From a virus: DNA of 26,764 nt. The stretch is from positions 1 through 26,764 of the IMG/VR virus record IMGVR_UViG_3300007508_000586. One strand, written 5' to 3'. Below are positions 15,063 through 22,236 of this stretch, piece by piece; positions within the stretch are counted from its first letter, which is position 1, and each line of letters starts with the position of its first letter. A model generated the notes under the pieces. That model was not told where the DNA came from. It made no database searches and saw only the letters and a list, made by a program, of their open reading frames with translations. Position numbers and translations under genes: made by a program.

Positions 15063-15480
15063 TTATTGGGAAGAAATATCAGACGAAGATAAAAAATCAT
15101 TTTCTGCTTATATGGTACACCGCTTTTTATCTATGAAGCTGGATTGGATAGAAGTGGTAAATGAATTACAAAAGTATAGTAATTTAAAATCAAAAGAAAT
15201 ATATAAACTTTATACGAATATTTTACCAAAAGGCAAACAATGGTTAAAATATATAAAACGGAGGACTAAAATGGAATATCCAGAATGGTTAATTAACGTT
15301 ATTAGAAATCATCTTGAGTATAGTAGATCAGAGGCAATTGAAGCTATCGGATTATATATGCTAACGGAAGGTGGTATGCTTGAATTAAGAGAGATTTTAG
15401 AGAAGTGGGGAATTGAAGAAAAGAAAATAAAAGATCTTGGTATAAATGTATTAGGAAGTGTAGGAGTAGGAGATTATTAA
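14971..15480 (+). CDS. Clamp loader small subunit, T4 gp62-like
   Basis: This 169-aa protein aligns by eye with T4 gp62 (187 aa). SLFDHINQI, then SFSAYMVHRFLSM, ILPKGKQWLKYIK and ELREILEKWGI match gp62 segments in the same order. It would act as the single non-ATPase subunit that bridges the four gp44-like subunits in clamp loading. ATG 14971 has AGGGGG roughly 12 bp upstream; a TTG at 15001 is an alternative start. Either choice leaves a substantial overlap (62-92 bp) with the preceding small gene. In T4 genes 62 and 44 are adjacent; here three small genes separate them. Confidence 0.78.
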   Translation: MNGKKDGKRSLVTRKSLFDHINQIVAVQNPNYWEEISDEDKKSFSAYMVHRFLSMKLDWIEVVNELQKYSNLKSKEIYKLYTNILPKGKQWLKYIKRRTKMEYPEWLINVIRNHLEYSRSEAIEAIGLYMLTEGGMLELREILEKWGIEEKKIKDLGINVLGSVGVGDY

Positions 15481-15481
15481 A

Positions 15482-15862
15482 ATGAAAGTTATAAAGGATA
15501 CACCTAAAAGTAAATCGTATTTAAAATCTGAAACAGTTATAAATCAAATGGAGCGTGAATATCCAGAAATGATGGGCGAGTTTCGTAAAATACAAGAAGA
15601 ACAATATGAACTTTTTTGTCGTAAACAATTAAATTATGGTCCAAGTAATATAGCAGTGGGAACTCAACTACAAACAGATGAAGATATTAGATTATCATTA
15701 TTAGGACTTTTCTTTCGATTAAATGATAAGATACAACGAGTTAAAACTCTTGTAATGGGAAATCGAGATGATACTGATGAACCATTAGAAGATAGTTATT
15801 TAGATATAAGTAATTATGGTATAATGGCTTCAATTGTAAAACGTGGTAAATGGGGCAAATGA
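15482..15862 (+). CDS. DUF1599 / nucleotide-modification-associated (Nmad1-like) protein
   Basis: This 126-aa protein shows the DUF1599 pattern: ELFCRKQLNYGPSNI, then RLNDKIQRVKTLV, and DSYLDISNYGIMASI near the C-terminus. The family (Pfam name as I recall it, nucleotide modification associated domain 1) is linked by genomic context to modified bases in phage DNA; its biochemistry is unclear. It starts one base after the gp62-like gene and overlaps the nuclease gene, in the same operon as the Mom-like enzyme. That fits a shared role in DNA modification, which is inferred. A generic nucleotide-metabolism role is the alternative. Confidence 0.65.
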   Translation: MKVIKDTPKSKSYLKSETVINQMEREYPEMMGEFRKIQEEQYELFCRKQLNYGPSNIAVGTQLQTDEDIRLSLLGLFFRLNDKIQRVKTLVMGNRDDTDEPLEDSYLDISNYGIMASIVKRGKWGK

Positions 15863-16722
15863 AACAAGTTAGTTATAGTCAATATAGCCAATATACATCC
15901 TGTCCGTGGAAATGGAAGTTGAATTATATTGATAGATTAAGAGAATTTAAGGGCAACGTACATACTATTTTTGGTAGTGCTATGCACGATGTGTTACAAA
16001 CTTATCTTACTGTAATGTATAATGATACAATTAAAATGGCAGATGCTTTACCATTAGATGAAATGCTATTGTACAGAATGAAACAATATTATATAGAAGT
16101 GATGGAAAATAATGGTGGAGAGGTGATATGTGAACAAGTTGAAATGGAAGAGTTTTATGTACACGGGTTAGCTATATTAGAGTGGTTTAAGAAAAAAAGA
16201 GGAGCGTATTTCAATAAGCGTGGATATGAATTAGTAGGAATTGAAGTTCCTATTCAATATGAATTGGACGGTGGTATTACATTTATTGGTTTTATGGATG
16301 TAGTGCTAAAAGATACAGTAAGAGATAGATATAAAATTATAGATATTAAAACTTCTACTATGGGTTGGAATAAATATATGAAATCTGATAAAAATAAAAC
16401 CGATCAATTATTATTGTATAAGCAGTTTTATAGTAAGCAAAATGATATACCTATGGATAAGATAGATATAGAATACTTTATTGTAAAAAGAAAGTTATAT
16501 GAAAATGTAGATTTTCCACAACGCCGGATACAAACATTTATTCCAGCAAATGGAACACCGAGTATTAATAAAGTTCTTACTCAATTAAAAAGTTTTATTG
16601 ACGAGGGTTTTGATAATGGTGAATATAATATAAAACATGATTATATTAAAAATCCTTCTAAGAAAAATTGTAGATTTTGTGAATTTAACCAAACCGAATA
16701 TTGTGATGCTGGAGTAAAATAA
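15859..16722 (+). CDS. Cas4/RecB-like PD-(D/E)XK exonuclease with Fe-S cysteines
   Basis: This 287-aa nuclease has GFMDVVLKD followed by IIDIKTST at about residues 145-165, the D...DxK core of the PD-(D/E)XK fold. Cys15 (YTSCPWKWKL) and a C-terminal trio, Cys271, Cys274 and Cys282 (CRFCEFNQTEYC), match the four-cysteine iron-sulfur arrangement of Cas4, AddB and Dna2-type nucleases. It may process DNA ends for recombination-dependent replication or degrade host DNA. No cas genes or repeats are present, so there is no CRISPR link. I preferred ATG 15859, which overlaps the previous stop as ATGA; ATG 15850 in the same frame would add three residues. Confidence 0.83.
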   Translation: MKQVSYSQYSQYTSCPWKWKLNYIDRLREFKGNVHTIFGSAMHDVLQTYLTVMYNDTIKMADALPLDEMLLYRMKQYYIEVMENNGGEVICEQVEMEEFYVHGLAILEWFKKKRGAYFNKRGYELVGIEVPIQYELDGGITFIGFMDVVLKDTVRDRYKIIDIKTSTMGWNKYMKSDKNKTDQLLLYKQFYSKQNDIPMDKIDIEYFIVKRKLYENVDFPQRRIQTFIPANGTPSINKVLTQLKSFIDEGFDNGEYNIKHDYIKNPSKKNCRFCEFNQTEYCDAGVK

Positions 16723-17144
16723 TGAGATCAAAATTAAGTATAAGATTAAAACTTTCAGATTTTATTGGGACTGATTTAGAAAATGATATAATGAATATGA
16801 TTATAAAATCACATGATGAATTACCAACTATTATTTTAGTTTATTTTTGGTATAATGATAAAGAAGTATCTAATAAAAAGTTAGAAGAATTTATATTAAG
16901 GTGGGAAAATAAATTAGAATTTAAAACAATTATTAAAGTGGGAAATAAATTAAATTTTAATGATTTTGTTTGGTGGGATATATTACCATATGATATTTTA
17001 ATAAATAGTAAGACAAGGCATACATACAGATATTATAGTGTTGCTAAATTATTAGATGGTTTGAAAAAATTTTATGATTGTGCACAATTTGTTTTGTCTG
17101 AAAAGCCACAACCGAAAGCTCGTAAACAGAAACGAAATGATTAA
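16722..17144 (+). CDS. Hypothetical phage protein
   Basis: This 140-aa protein has no motif I recognise. It contains an aromatic core, FVWWDILPYDI, then SKTRHTYRYYSVAKLLDGL, and a basic C-terminal tail KPQPKARKQKRND that could touch nucleic acid. The start is ATG 16722, overlapping the nuclease stop (TAATGA), so it is translationally coupled to the nuclease. No signal peptide or membrane segment is seen. Confidence 0.65.
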   Translation: MRSKLSIRLKLSDFIGTDLENDIMNMIIKSHDELPTIILVYFWYNDKEVSNKKLEEFILRWENKLEFKTIIKVGNKLNFNDFVWWDILPYDILINSKTRHTYRYYSVAKLLDGLKKFYDCAQFVLSEKPQPKARKQKRND

Positions 17145-17147
17145 ACT

Positions 17148-17552
17148 ATGAAAAAAATTGGGATAATTGGAAGTCGGCATTATTCAGACAAGAAAAAGAT
17201 AAAGGATTTTATCTTTGAGCTAAAGGAAAAATTCGACGATGATGTGGAAATAGTAAGTGGTGGTCAGAAAAGCGGGGCTGATGGCATTGCAAAAAAATAT
17301 GCATTAGAATTTGATATGAAATATGTAGAATTTCCACCTGAACATTATAATTGGAATATGTATTGTGTTAAAGAGGCTAAACATTATAATAAACCTTATG
17401 GTGTATGGAGGTATTTTGATAGAAATGAAGAAATAGCAGAATACAGCGATTTAATTGTAGCTTTTATTCCTGATGGTGTTGAGTCAAGAGGAACTATGAA
17501 TACGATTGAATGTGCTAAGAAAAAAAATAAAATGGTTAAAATAATAAATTAA
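17148..17552 (+). CDS. SLOG-superfamily protein (YspA/DUF2493-like)
   Basis: This 134-aa Rossmann-type protein begins KKIGIIGSRHYSD and carries VSGGQKSGADGIAKKYA, the glycine-rich nucleotide-binding signature of the cpYpsA-related SLOG family. RGTMNTIECAKKKNK near the end matches the second binding loop. Family members are thought to bind or process nucleotide-derived ligands such as ADP-ribose or NAD-like molecules; some act in phage-host conflict. The specific ligand is unknown. It ends the clamp-loader operon, directly before the 16-bp AT motif. Confidence 0.78.
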   Translation: MKKIGIIGSRHYSDKKKIKDFIFELKEKFDDDVEIVSGGQKSGADGIAKKYALEFDMKYVEFPPEHYNWNMYCVKEAKHYNKPYGVWRYFDRNEEIAEYSDLIVAFIPDGVESRGTMNTIECAKKKNKMVKIIN

Positions 17553-17568
17553 ATATATATGTATATAT
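17553..17568 (+). promoter_or_regulatory. 16-bp AT-rich motif upstream of the RHH gene
   Basis: ATATATATGTATATAT occupies the gap directly after the SLOG stop and before the RHH gene; AGGA follows as a ribosome-binding site. It is an exact copy of 11776-11791. A small RHH protein directly downstream raises the possibility of autoregulation, as RHH proteins often bind short near-palindromic operators next to their own genes. Unproven. Confidence 0.4.
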
Positions 17569-17578
17569 AGGATATATT

Positions 17579-17770
17579 ATGGATTACAAATTAACGTCAG
17601 TAAAAATATTAACAGAATTATATAGAAAGTTTAAATCTAGTGCATTGGAAGATGATTTTACTTTACAAAAGTTGGTAAATCGTTCAATGGATTTATATTT
17701 GTTAGATGAAGAGTATAAAAATAAAATTCAAAAATATGATAACTTGTTTCAAAGCGGGAGTGGAATATAG
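17579..17770 (+). CDS. Small ribbon-helix-helix-like DNA-binding protein
   Basis: This 63-aa protein, YKLTSVKILTELYRKFKSSA then TLQKLVNRSMDLYL, fits the Arc/MetJ layout: a short beta strand (TSVKI) followed by two helices. Similar short proteins occur in marine T4-like phages. It probably dimerises and binds DNA as a transcription regulator. AGGA precedes ATG 17579. The TAG stop shares its last base with the GTG of the next ORF. The RHH call is based on pattern only. Confidence 0.6.
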   Translation: MDYKLTSVKILTELYRKFKSSALEDDFTLQKLVNRSMDLYLLDEEYKNKIQKYDNLFQSGSGI

Positions 17771-17895
17771 TGATACTTAAAGAATTGTTACAAAAAATAT
17801 ATGATGTTTTAGTTAAAATAGAACACCGATTAAAAGCTATCGAAAAAAGTTCTGTTAAAAAAGATGATAACAAAAAACAATTATTAAAGGATTAA
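17770..17895 (+). CDS. 41-residue charged helical protein
   Basis: GTG 17770 overlaps the RHH stop by one base and the ORF runs to TAA 17893-17895, just before the next gene. The 41 residues show heptad-like spacing, LLQKIYDVLVKIEHRLKAIE, then a Lys/Asp-rich tail, so a short coiled coil is likely. It fills the whole gap between two genes and may be an assembly partner of the RHH protein. No homologue is recognised. Confidence 0.45.
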   Translation: MILKELLQKIYDVLVKIEHRLKAIEKSSVKKDDNKKQLLKD

Positions 17896-17896
17896 T

Positions 17897-19285
17897 ATGG
17901 GTAAGAAGAAGATTTTACTTTTATCCGATGACCTACGGATGAGTAGTGGTGTTGGTACAATGTCGAAAGAGTTTGTACTCGGCACCACACACCATTATGA
18001 TTGGGTTCAAATTGGAGGAGCTATAAAACATCCAGAAGAAGGTAAAGTAGTTAATATGGATGAGTCAATACGCAATGAAACAGGAGTTGAAGATGCAAAA
18101 TTAACGATTTATCCTATTAATGGTTATGGAAACCAAGAATTATTACGAGAGGTAATGATCAGAGAACAACCAGATGCTATCTTGCATTATACAGATCCTC
18201 GATTTTGGAGATGGTTATATGAAATGGAGCATGAATTAAGACAAGAAATTCCTATATATTATTATAATATTTGGGACGATTTTCCAGCTCCAAAGTACAA
18301 CGAGTTCTTTTATGAGTCTTGTGATTTAATAATGAATATATCTAAGCAAACAGTAGCTATTGTTAATGATGTTTGGAAAAAAAATCCACCAGAAGATTGG
18401 CAAGTTACTTACTTACCACACGGAATTAATGAAAATGTGTTTTATCCTATAAGTGTTTTTGATGACGAATATAAACGAGTAGAATCGCTGAAAAAACAGC
18501 TTACTGATGATAGTGTTGAATTTATATTATTTTATAATAATAGAAATATTCGTAGAAAGATGCCAGGAGATGTTGTGTTAGCATTTAAAACATTTTGTGA
18601 TACACTACCGAAAGAAGAAGCTGATAAATGTGCTTTATTGATGCACACACAACCAAAAGATGAAAATGGAACGGATTTACCAGCAGTTTGTGAAGCTATA
18701 TGTCCGGAGTATAAAGTATATTTTAGTGATAAAAAATTAGAACCACGAGAATTAAATTATTTATATAACATGGCTGATGTTACAATTAATATTGCATCTA
18801 ACGAGGGATTTGGATTAGGAACTTGTGAATCATTGATGTGTGGAACACCAATCATTGTAAATATTACGGGCGGATTACAAGATCAATGTGGATTTAGATT
18901 AAATGGTAAACACTTAACAGAAAAAGATTATTTAGAAATAAAAACATTACATGATGATAGAAAATGGAAAAATAATAAAGATTTAACTTGGGGAGATTGG
19001 GTCAAGCCGGTATGGCCGTCTAATAGAGCTTTGGTTGGATCAATACCAACTCCATATATTTTTGATGATAGATGTAGATTTGATGATGCTGCTCAAGCAA
19101 TTAAAGAATGGTATGATATGGGACACGAGAGTAGAAGCAAATGCGGTGTATCTGGACGTGAATTTGTTACAAGTAAAGAATCTATGATGACCGGTAAAAT
19201 GATGAGTCAAAATTTTATTGATCACATGGATAGAGCATTTGAAAAGTGGAAACCAAGAAAACGTTATAGTATTTTTGAAGGATAG
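17897..19285 (+). CDS. Glycosyltransferase, GT-B fold, family 4-like
   Basis: This 462-aa protein starts with KKILLLSDDLRMSSGVGTMSKEF, which resembles the N-terminal GT-B domain with a Gly-rich acceptor/donor loop. The C-terminal domain has NEGFGLGTCESLMCGTPII, the E-x7-E motif (Glu303, Glu311) of retaining GT4 enzymes, followed by the GG loop. It would transfer a sugar from an activated nucleotide to a glycan or, in some phages, to hydroxymethylated DNA. It opens the glycan island, immediately followed by another GT4 gene. No signal peptide or membrane segment; cytoplasmic. Donor and acceptor unknown. Confidence 0.88.
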   Translation: MGKKKILLLSDDLRMSSGVGTMSKEFVLGTTHHYDWVQIGGAIKHPEEGKVVNMDESIRNETGVEDAKLTIYPINGYGNQELLREVMIREQPDAILHYTDPRFWRWLYEMEHELRQEIPIYYYNIWDDFPAPKYNEFFYESCDLIMNISKQTVAIVNDVWKKNPPEDWQVTYLPHGINENVFYPISVFDDEYKRVESLKKQLTDDSVEFILFYNNRNIRRKMPGDVVLAFKTFCDTLPKEEADKCALLMHTQPKDENGTDLPAVCEAICPEYKVYFSDKKLEPRELNYLYNMADVTINIASNEGFGLGTCESLMCGTPIIVNITGGLQDQCGFRLNGKHLTEKDYLEIKTLHDDRKWKNNKDLTWGDWVKPVWPSNRALVGSIPTPYIFDDRCRFDDAAQAIKEWYDMGHESRSKCGVSGREFVTSKESMMTGKMMSQNFIDHMDRAFEKWKPRKRYSIFEG

Positions 19286-19288
19286 AAT

Positions 19289-20626
19289 ATGAGTACAGAT
19301 AGTAAGCCGCTATGTTTAGTAACCGCTCCGGTTGCAACTCGCTCGGGGTATGGAAGCCATAGCAGAGATTTATGCAGATCTTTAATTAAATTAGATAAAT
19401 ATGATGTAAAGATATGGCCGGTCCGATGGGGAGCCACTCCTCAGAATGCTTTAAATGAAGATGATCCGAATGATAAAGTTATTATTGATAGGTTATTAAG
19501 TGCTCCAAATTTACCACAACAACCAGATTTACATATTCATATTGTTATACCAAATGAATTTCAGCCAGTTGGTAAATTTAATATAGGGATAACGGCGGGT
19601 CTTGAAACTACAAATTGTCCTCCTGCGTGGATAGATGGAATGAATAGAATGGATTTGAATATTGTACCATCTACTTTTGTAAAAAGTGTTATGAACGATA
19701 TAGCTTTTGATGTACAAGATGAAAGAACAAAGGAACATAAAGGAATATTAAAAAGTGAAAAACCGATAGAAGTTTTATTTGAGGGAACAGATACAAACAT
19801 ATTTAAAAAAACTAATGAGTTTTCAAAAGAATTGGTTGAAGAAATGAAAACTGTTAAAGAAAGTTTTAATTTTTTATATGTAGGTCATTGGTTAAGTGGT
19901 GGTTTGGGGAAGGATAGAAAAGATACTGGAATGATGGTTAAAGTATTTCTTGAAACGTTTAAGAATATGAAAAAAGCTCCTGGTCTTATAATGAAAACTA
20001 GCGGAGCAGGATTTTCTATATTAGACAGAGAAGATATACTTGAAAAAATAAGTTATATTAAAAATACAATTAAAGGAAAGTTACCGAATATTTATGTATT
20101 GCATGGCGATTTAATGGATGAAGAAATGAATGATTTATATAATCACCCTAAAGTTAAAGCTCACGTTTCATTAACACACGGTGAAGGATTTGGAAGACCA
20201 TTACTTGAAGCTACTATTTCACAGAAACCAGTGATAGCTTCCAATTGGAGCGGACATTTAGATTTTTTACCAAAAAGTTCTGCTATTTTAATTGATGGTG
20301 CTTTACAAAAAGTAAATAAGGAATCATTTCCAAAAGATATGCACGTTGAGGGATCTCAATGGTTTACTGTAAATTATCAAGAAGCTTCTGCAAAAATGAA
20401 AGATGTTTATAAGAATTATAGAAAGTATACTCTTAATGCAAAGAAACTTGGAACAATAAATAAGTCGAAGTTTTCATTAGATGCTATGACCAAAGAATTT
20501 GGTAAAATACTTGATAAGTATGTCCCAGAATTTCCTAAAGCGGTGGAATTGAAATTACCAAAATTAAAAAAAGTAAATTCATCTCAACCAAAAAAACTTA
20601 AATTACCTAAATTAAAACGGATATAG
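19289..20626 (+). CDS. Glycosyltransferase, family 4-like, with basic C-terminal tail
   Basis: This 445-aa GT-B protein has an N-terminal APVATRSGYGSHSRDL loop and a C-terminal HGEGFGRPLLEATISQKPVI with the E-x7-E pair (Glu299, Glu307). It differs in sequence from the preceding GT4, so the pair likely adds different sugars or makes different linkages. The last 30 residues repeat KLPKLKK and KLKLPKLKR, a highly basic amphipathic tail that might bind membrane or nucleic acid. It begins 3 bp after the previous stop. The conserved N-terminal loops use markedly G+C-rich codons. Confidence 0.87.
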   Translation: MSTDSKPLCLVTAPVATRSGYGSHSRDLCRSLIKLDKYDVKIWPVRWGATPQNALNEDDPNDKVIIDRLLSAPNLPQQPDLHIHIVIPNEFQPVGKFNIGITAGLETTNCPPAWIDGMNRMDLNIVPSTFVKSVMNDIAFDVQDERTKEHKGILKSEKPIEVLFEGTDTNIFKKTNEFSKELVEEMKTVKESFNFLYVGHWLSGGLGKDRKDTGMMVKVFLETFKNMKKAPGLIMKTSGAGFSILDREDILEKISYIKNTIKGKLPNIYVLHGDLMDEEMNDLYNHPKVKAHVSLTHGEGFGRPLLEATISQKPVIASNWSGHLDFLPKSSAILIDGALQKVNKESFPKDMHVEGSQWFTVNYQEASAKMKDVYKNYRKYTLNAKKLGTINKSKFSLDAMTKEFGKILDKYVPEFPKAVELKLPKLKKVNSSQPKKLKLPKLKRI

Positions 20627-20630
20627 TAAA

Positions 20631-21080
20631 ATGGAAAAAGTAATAGATTGCCCAATTTGTTTAGATCAAGATAAATGCTTTGAAGATGTACAGAAGGAAT
20701 ATAGTTCTTATTTATGTTTTAACTGTGGATTTATGAGTGATTCTAGATATGAAACAGATAGTATTTTTTTAATTGAAAATTTGAAAAACTCACCTAAATT
20801 AGTACAAGACACTAAAGTAGAAGATAAACAAAGAGGAATAGTTTGGTTTCCATCTATTATTAATATGGGAGAACTTGGTGTTATATTTCCGGAAGGAACT
20901 CCTGAGAAGTATGATTGGAAATATGCAAAAGTAGTGGAAATTCCTGTAGAAGAACGTGATACCTATGATAATTATAGTAAACGGCTTGATGTTGAAAATG
21001 CAAAAGTATTTGGTCGACATGAGTTTTTAAAAGCGTGCGAGGAAATGGGAATAACTGAAAACATGAAAGATAAACTATAA
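20631..21080 (+). CDS. Conserved hypothetical phage protein with zinc ribbon
   Basis: This 149-aa protein has CPIC (7, 10) and CFNC (29, 32) knuckles forming a probable N-terminal zinc ribbon. A domain with RGIVWFPSIINMGELGVIFPEG follows, a segment I associate with uncharacterised marine myovirus proteins. It starts 4 bp after the second GT4 gene and precedes another hypothetical. The position among glycan genes may be incidental; the role is unknown. Confidence 0.65.
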   Translation: MEKVIDCPICLDQDKCFEDVQKEYSSYLCFNCGFMSDSRYETDSIFLIENLKNSPKLVQDTKVEDKQRGIVWFPSIINMGELGVIFPEGTPEKYDWKYAKVVEIPVEERDTYDNYSKRLDVENAKVFGRHEFLKACEEMGITENMKDKL

Positions 21081-21082
21081 TA

Positions 21083-21595
21083 ATGGGTGGATTAGCTACT
21101 TCTTGGAATAATATTGATGCTGGAGATATTATATCTTTTCAATATAAGGGAAAAAAATCTTCTAAAAAAAGATTGCATACAATTTTAGTATTGAATCCTA
21201 GATATGAAGGGAAGGTAGATGGTAAAAGAACCCATCATGTTATTGGATTAAAATTAGCAGAACAAAGAATACGAACTATTAAAGAAGCAAGTAAAGTTGT
21301 TAAGCAGTTATTAGCTGGCGTCGGACAATTACAAGTTGTGGATGATGAACGGGATATTTATAGAGTAGAAATTGCAACTAAAGATCAATTTTGGAAGGGC
21401 GCTAAATATATTGTTTATAAAAGAGTGCGGTATCTTTTAAGAAAAGAACCAATTTATAGAACATATGATTGGTATGAAGCTAAAAAATCTGCAGTTCAAC
21501 TTGCACCATTGCCATTACCACCACATATAAAGAAGCAGATTAAAGAACAACTACTAGTTGAAACTAAAGGTGCACAAGAGGCGGAATCTGAATAA
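21083..21595 (+). CDS. Conserved hypothetical phage protein, beta-rich
   Basis: This 170-aa protein has AGDIISFQYKGKKSSKKRLHTI, then LVLNPRYEG and THHVIGLKLAEQ. This resembles a small beta-barrel (SH3-like) core seen in uncharacterised marine T4-like phage proteins. The second half is basic and helical, ending in an acidic tail. It starts 2 bp after the upstream stop. I cannot assign a function; virion assembly or DNA packaging is as possible as glycan work. Confidence 0.62.
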   Translation: MGGLATSWNNIDAGDIISFQYKGKKSSKKRLHTILVLNPRYEGKVDGKRTHHVIGLKLAEQRIRTIKEASKVVKQLLAGVGQLQVVDDERDIYRVEIATKDQFWKGAKYIVYKRVRYLLRKEPIYRTYDWYEAKKSAVQLAPLPLPPHIKKQIKEQLLVETKGAQEAESE

Positions 21596-21621
21596 AGATA
21601 AATAAAATTAGGTTATAAAAA

Positions 21622-22236
21622 ATGAAGTTATCATATGGTATAACAGTTCATAATGAAGCAAATGAACTGAATAAGTTATTGAAATTTCTTGTAAATAATA
21701 TACGAGAAGAAGATGAAATAGTTATTTGCGATGACTATTCTGATGCAGCTACTCAAAGTGTTATTAAATTATATAGTAGTACTGAAAATATAAATGTATA
21801 CCAGAGAAAACTTAATAATGATTTTGCAGCACAAAAGAATTCAGTAATAGAAAAAGCAACGGGCGATTATATATTTCATATTGATGCGGATGAGCAGCCT
21901 CATAAAACGTTAATAGAACAATTACCAGAAATTATAGAAATGAATGATGTAGAACTTTTGTGGATCCCACGGGTGAATACTGTAAATGGTATTACAAATC
22001 AACACATCCAAAAATGGGGATGGGTAGTTTCAGAGGATGGCTGGATAAATTTTCCCGATTATCAAAGCAGGGTCTTTTATCGTTCCAATGAAATTAGGTG
22101 GGCAAATAAAGTACATGAACGTATTACTGGGTGTAAAACTTATGCACACCTTCCGCCATTAGAAGAATTATCATTATATCACCACAAAACGATTGAGAAA
22201 CAAGAAGAACAAAATAATTTTTATAATAGTATATGA
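21622..22236 (+). CDS. Glycosyltransferase family 2 (WaaE-like)
   Basis: This 204-aa GT-A protein starts LSYGITVHNEANELNKLL, has the DxD metal-binding motif IDADEQ (Asp88, Asp90), and contains FPDYQSRVFYRSNEIRWANKVHE, typical of the WaaE/SunS-like branch that builds lipopolysaccharide core or short glycans. It is shorter than most GT2 enzymes (about 250-300 aa), lacking a C-terminal extension. Its stop overlaps the next gene as ATGA. It starts 26 bp after the previous gene and heads a run of tightly coupled genes lasting to the window end. Confidence 0.88.
   Translation: MKLSYGITVHNEANELNKLLKFLVNNIREEDEIVICDDYSDAATQSVIKLYSSTENINVYQRKLNNDFAAQKNSVIEKATGDYIFHIDADEQPHKTLIEQLPEIIEMNDVELLWIPRVNTVNGITNQHIQKWGWVVSEDGWINFPDYQSRVFYRSNEIRWANKVHERITGCKTYAHLPPLEELSLYHHKTIEKQEEQNNFYNSI

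Noticed and set aside
15859-16722. Cas4 as evidence of a CRISPR system
   Set aside because: No repeats, spacers or other cas genes are present; free-standing Cas4/RecB-like nucleases are common in phages.
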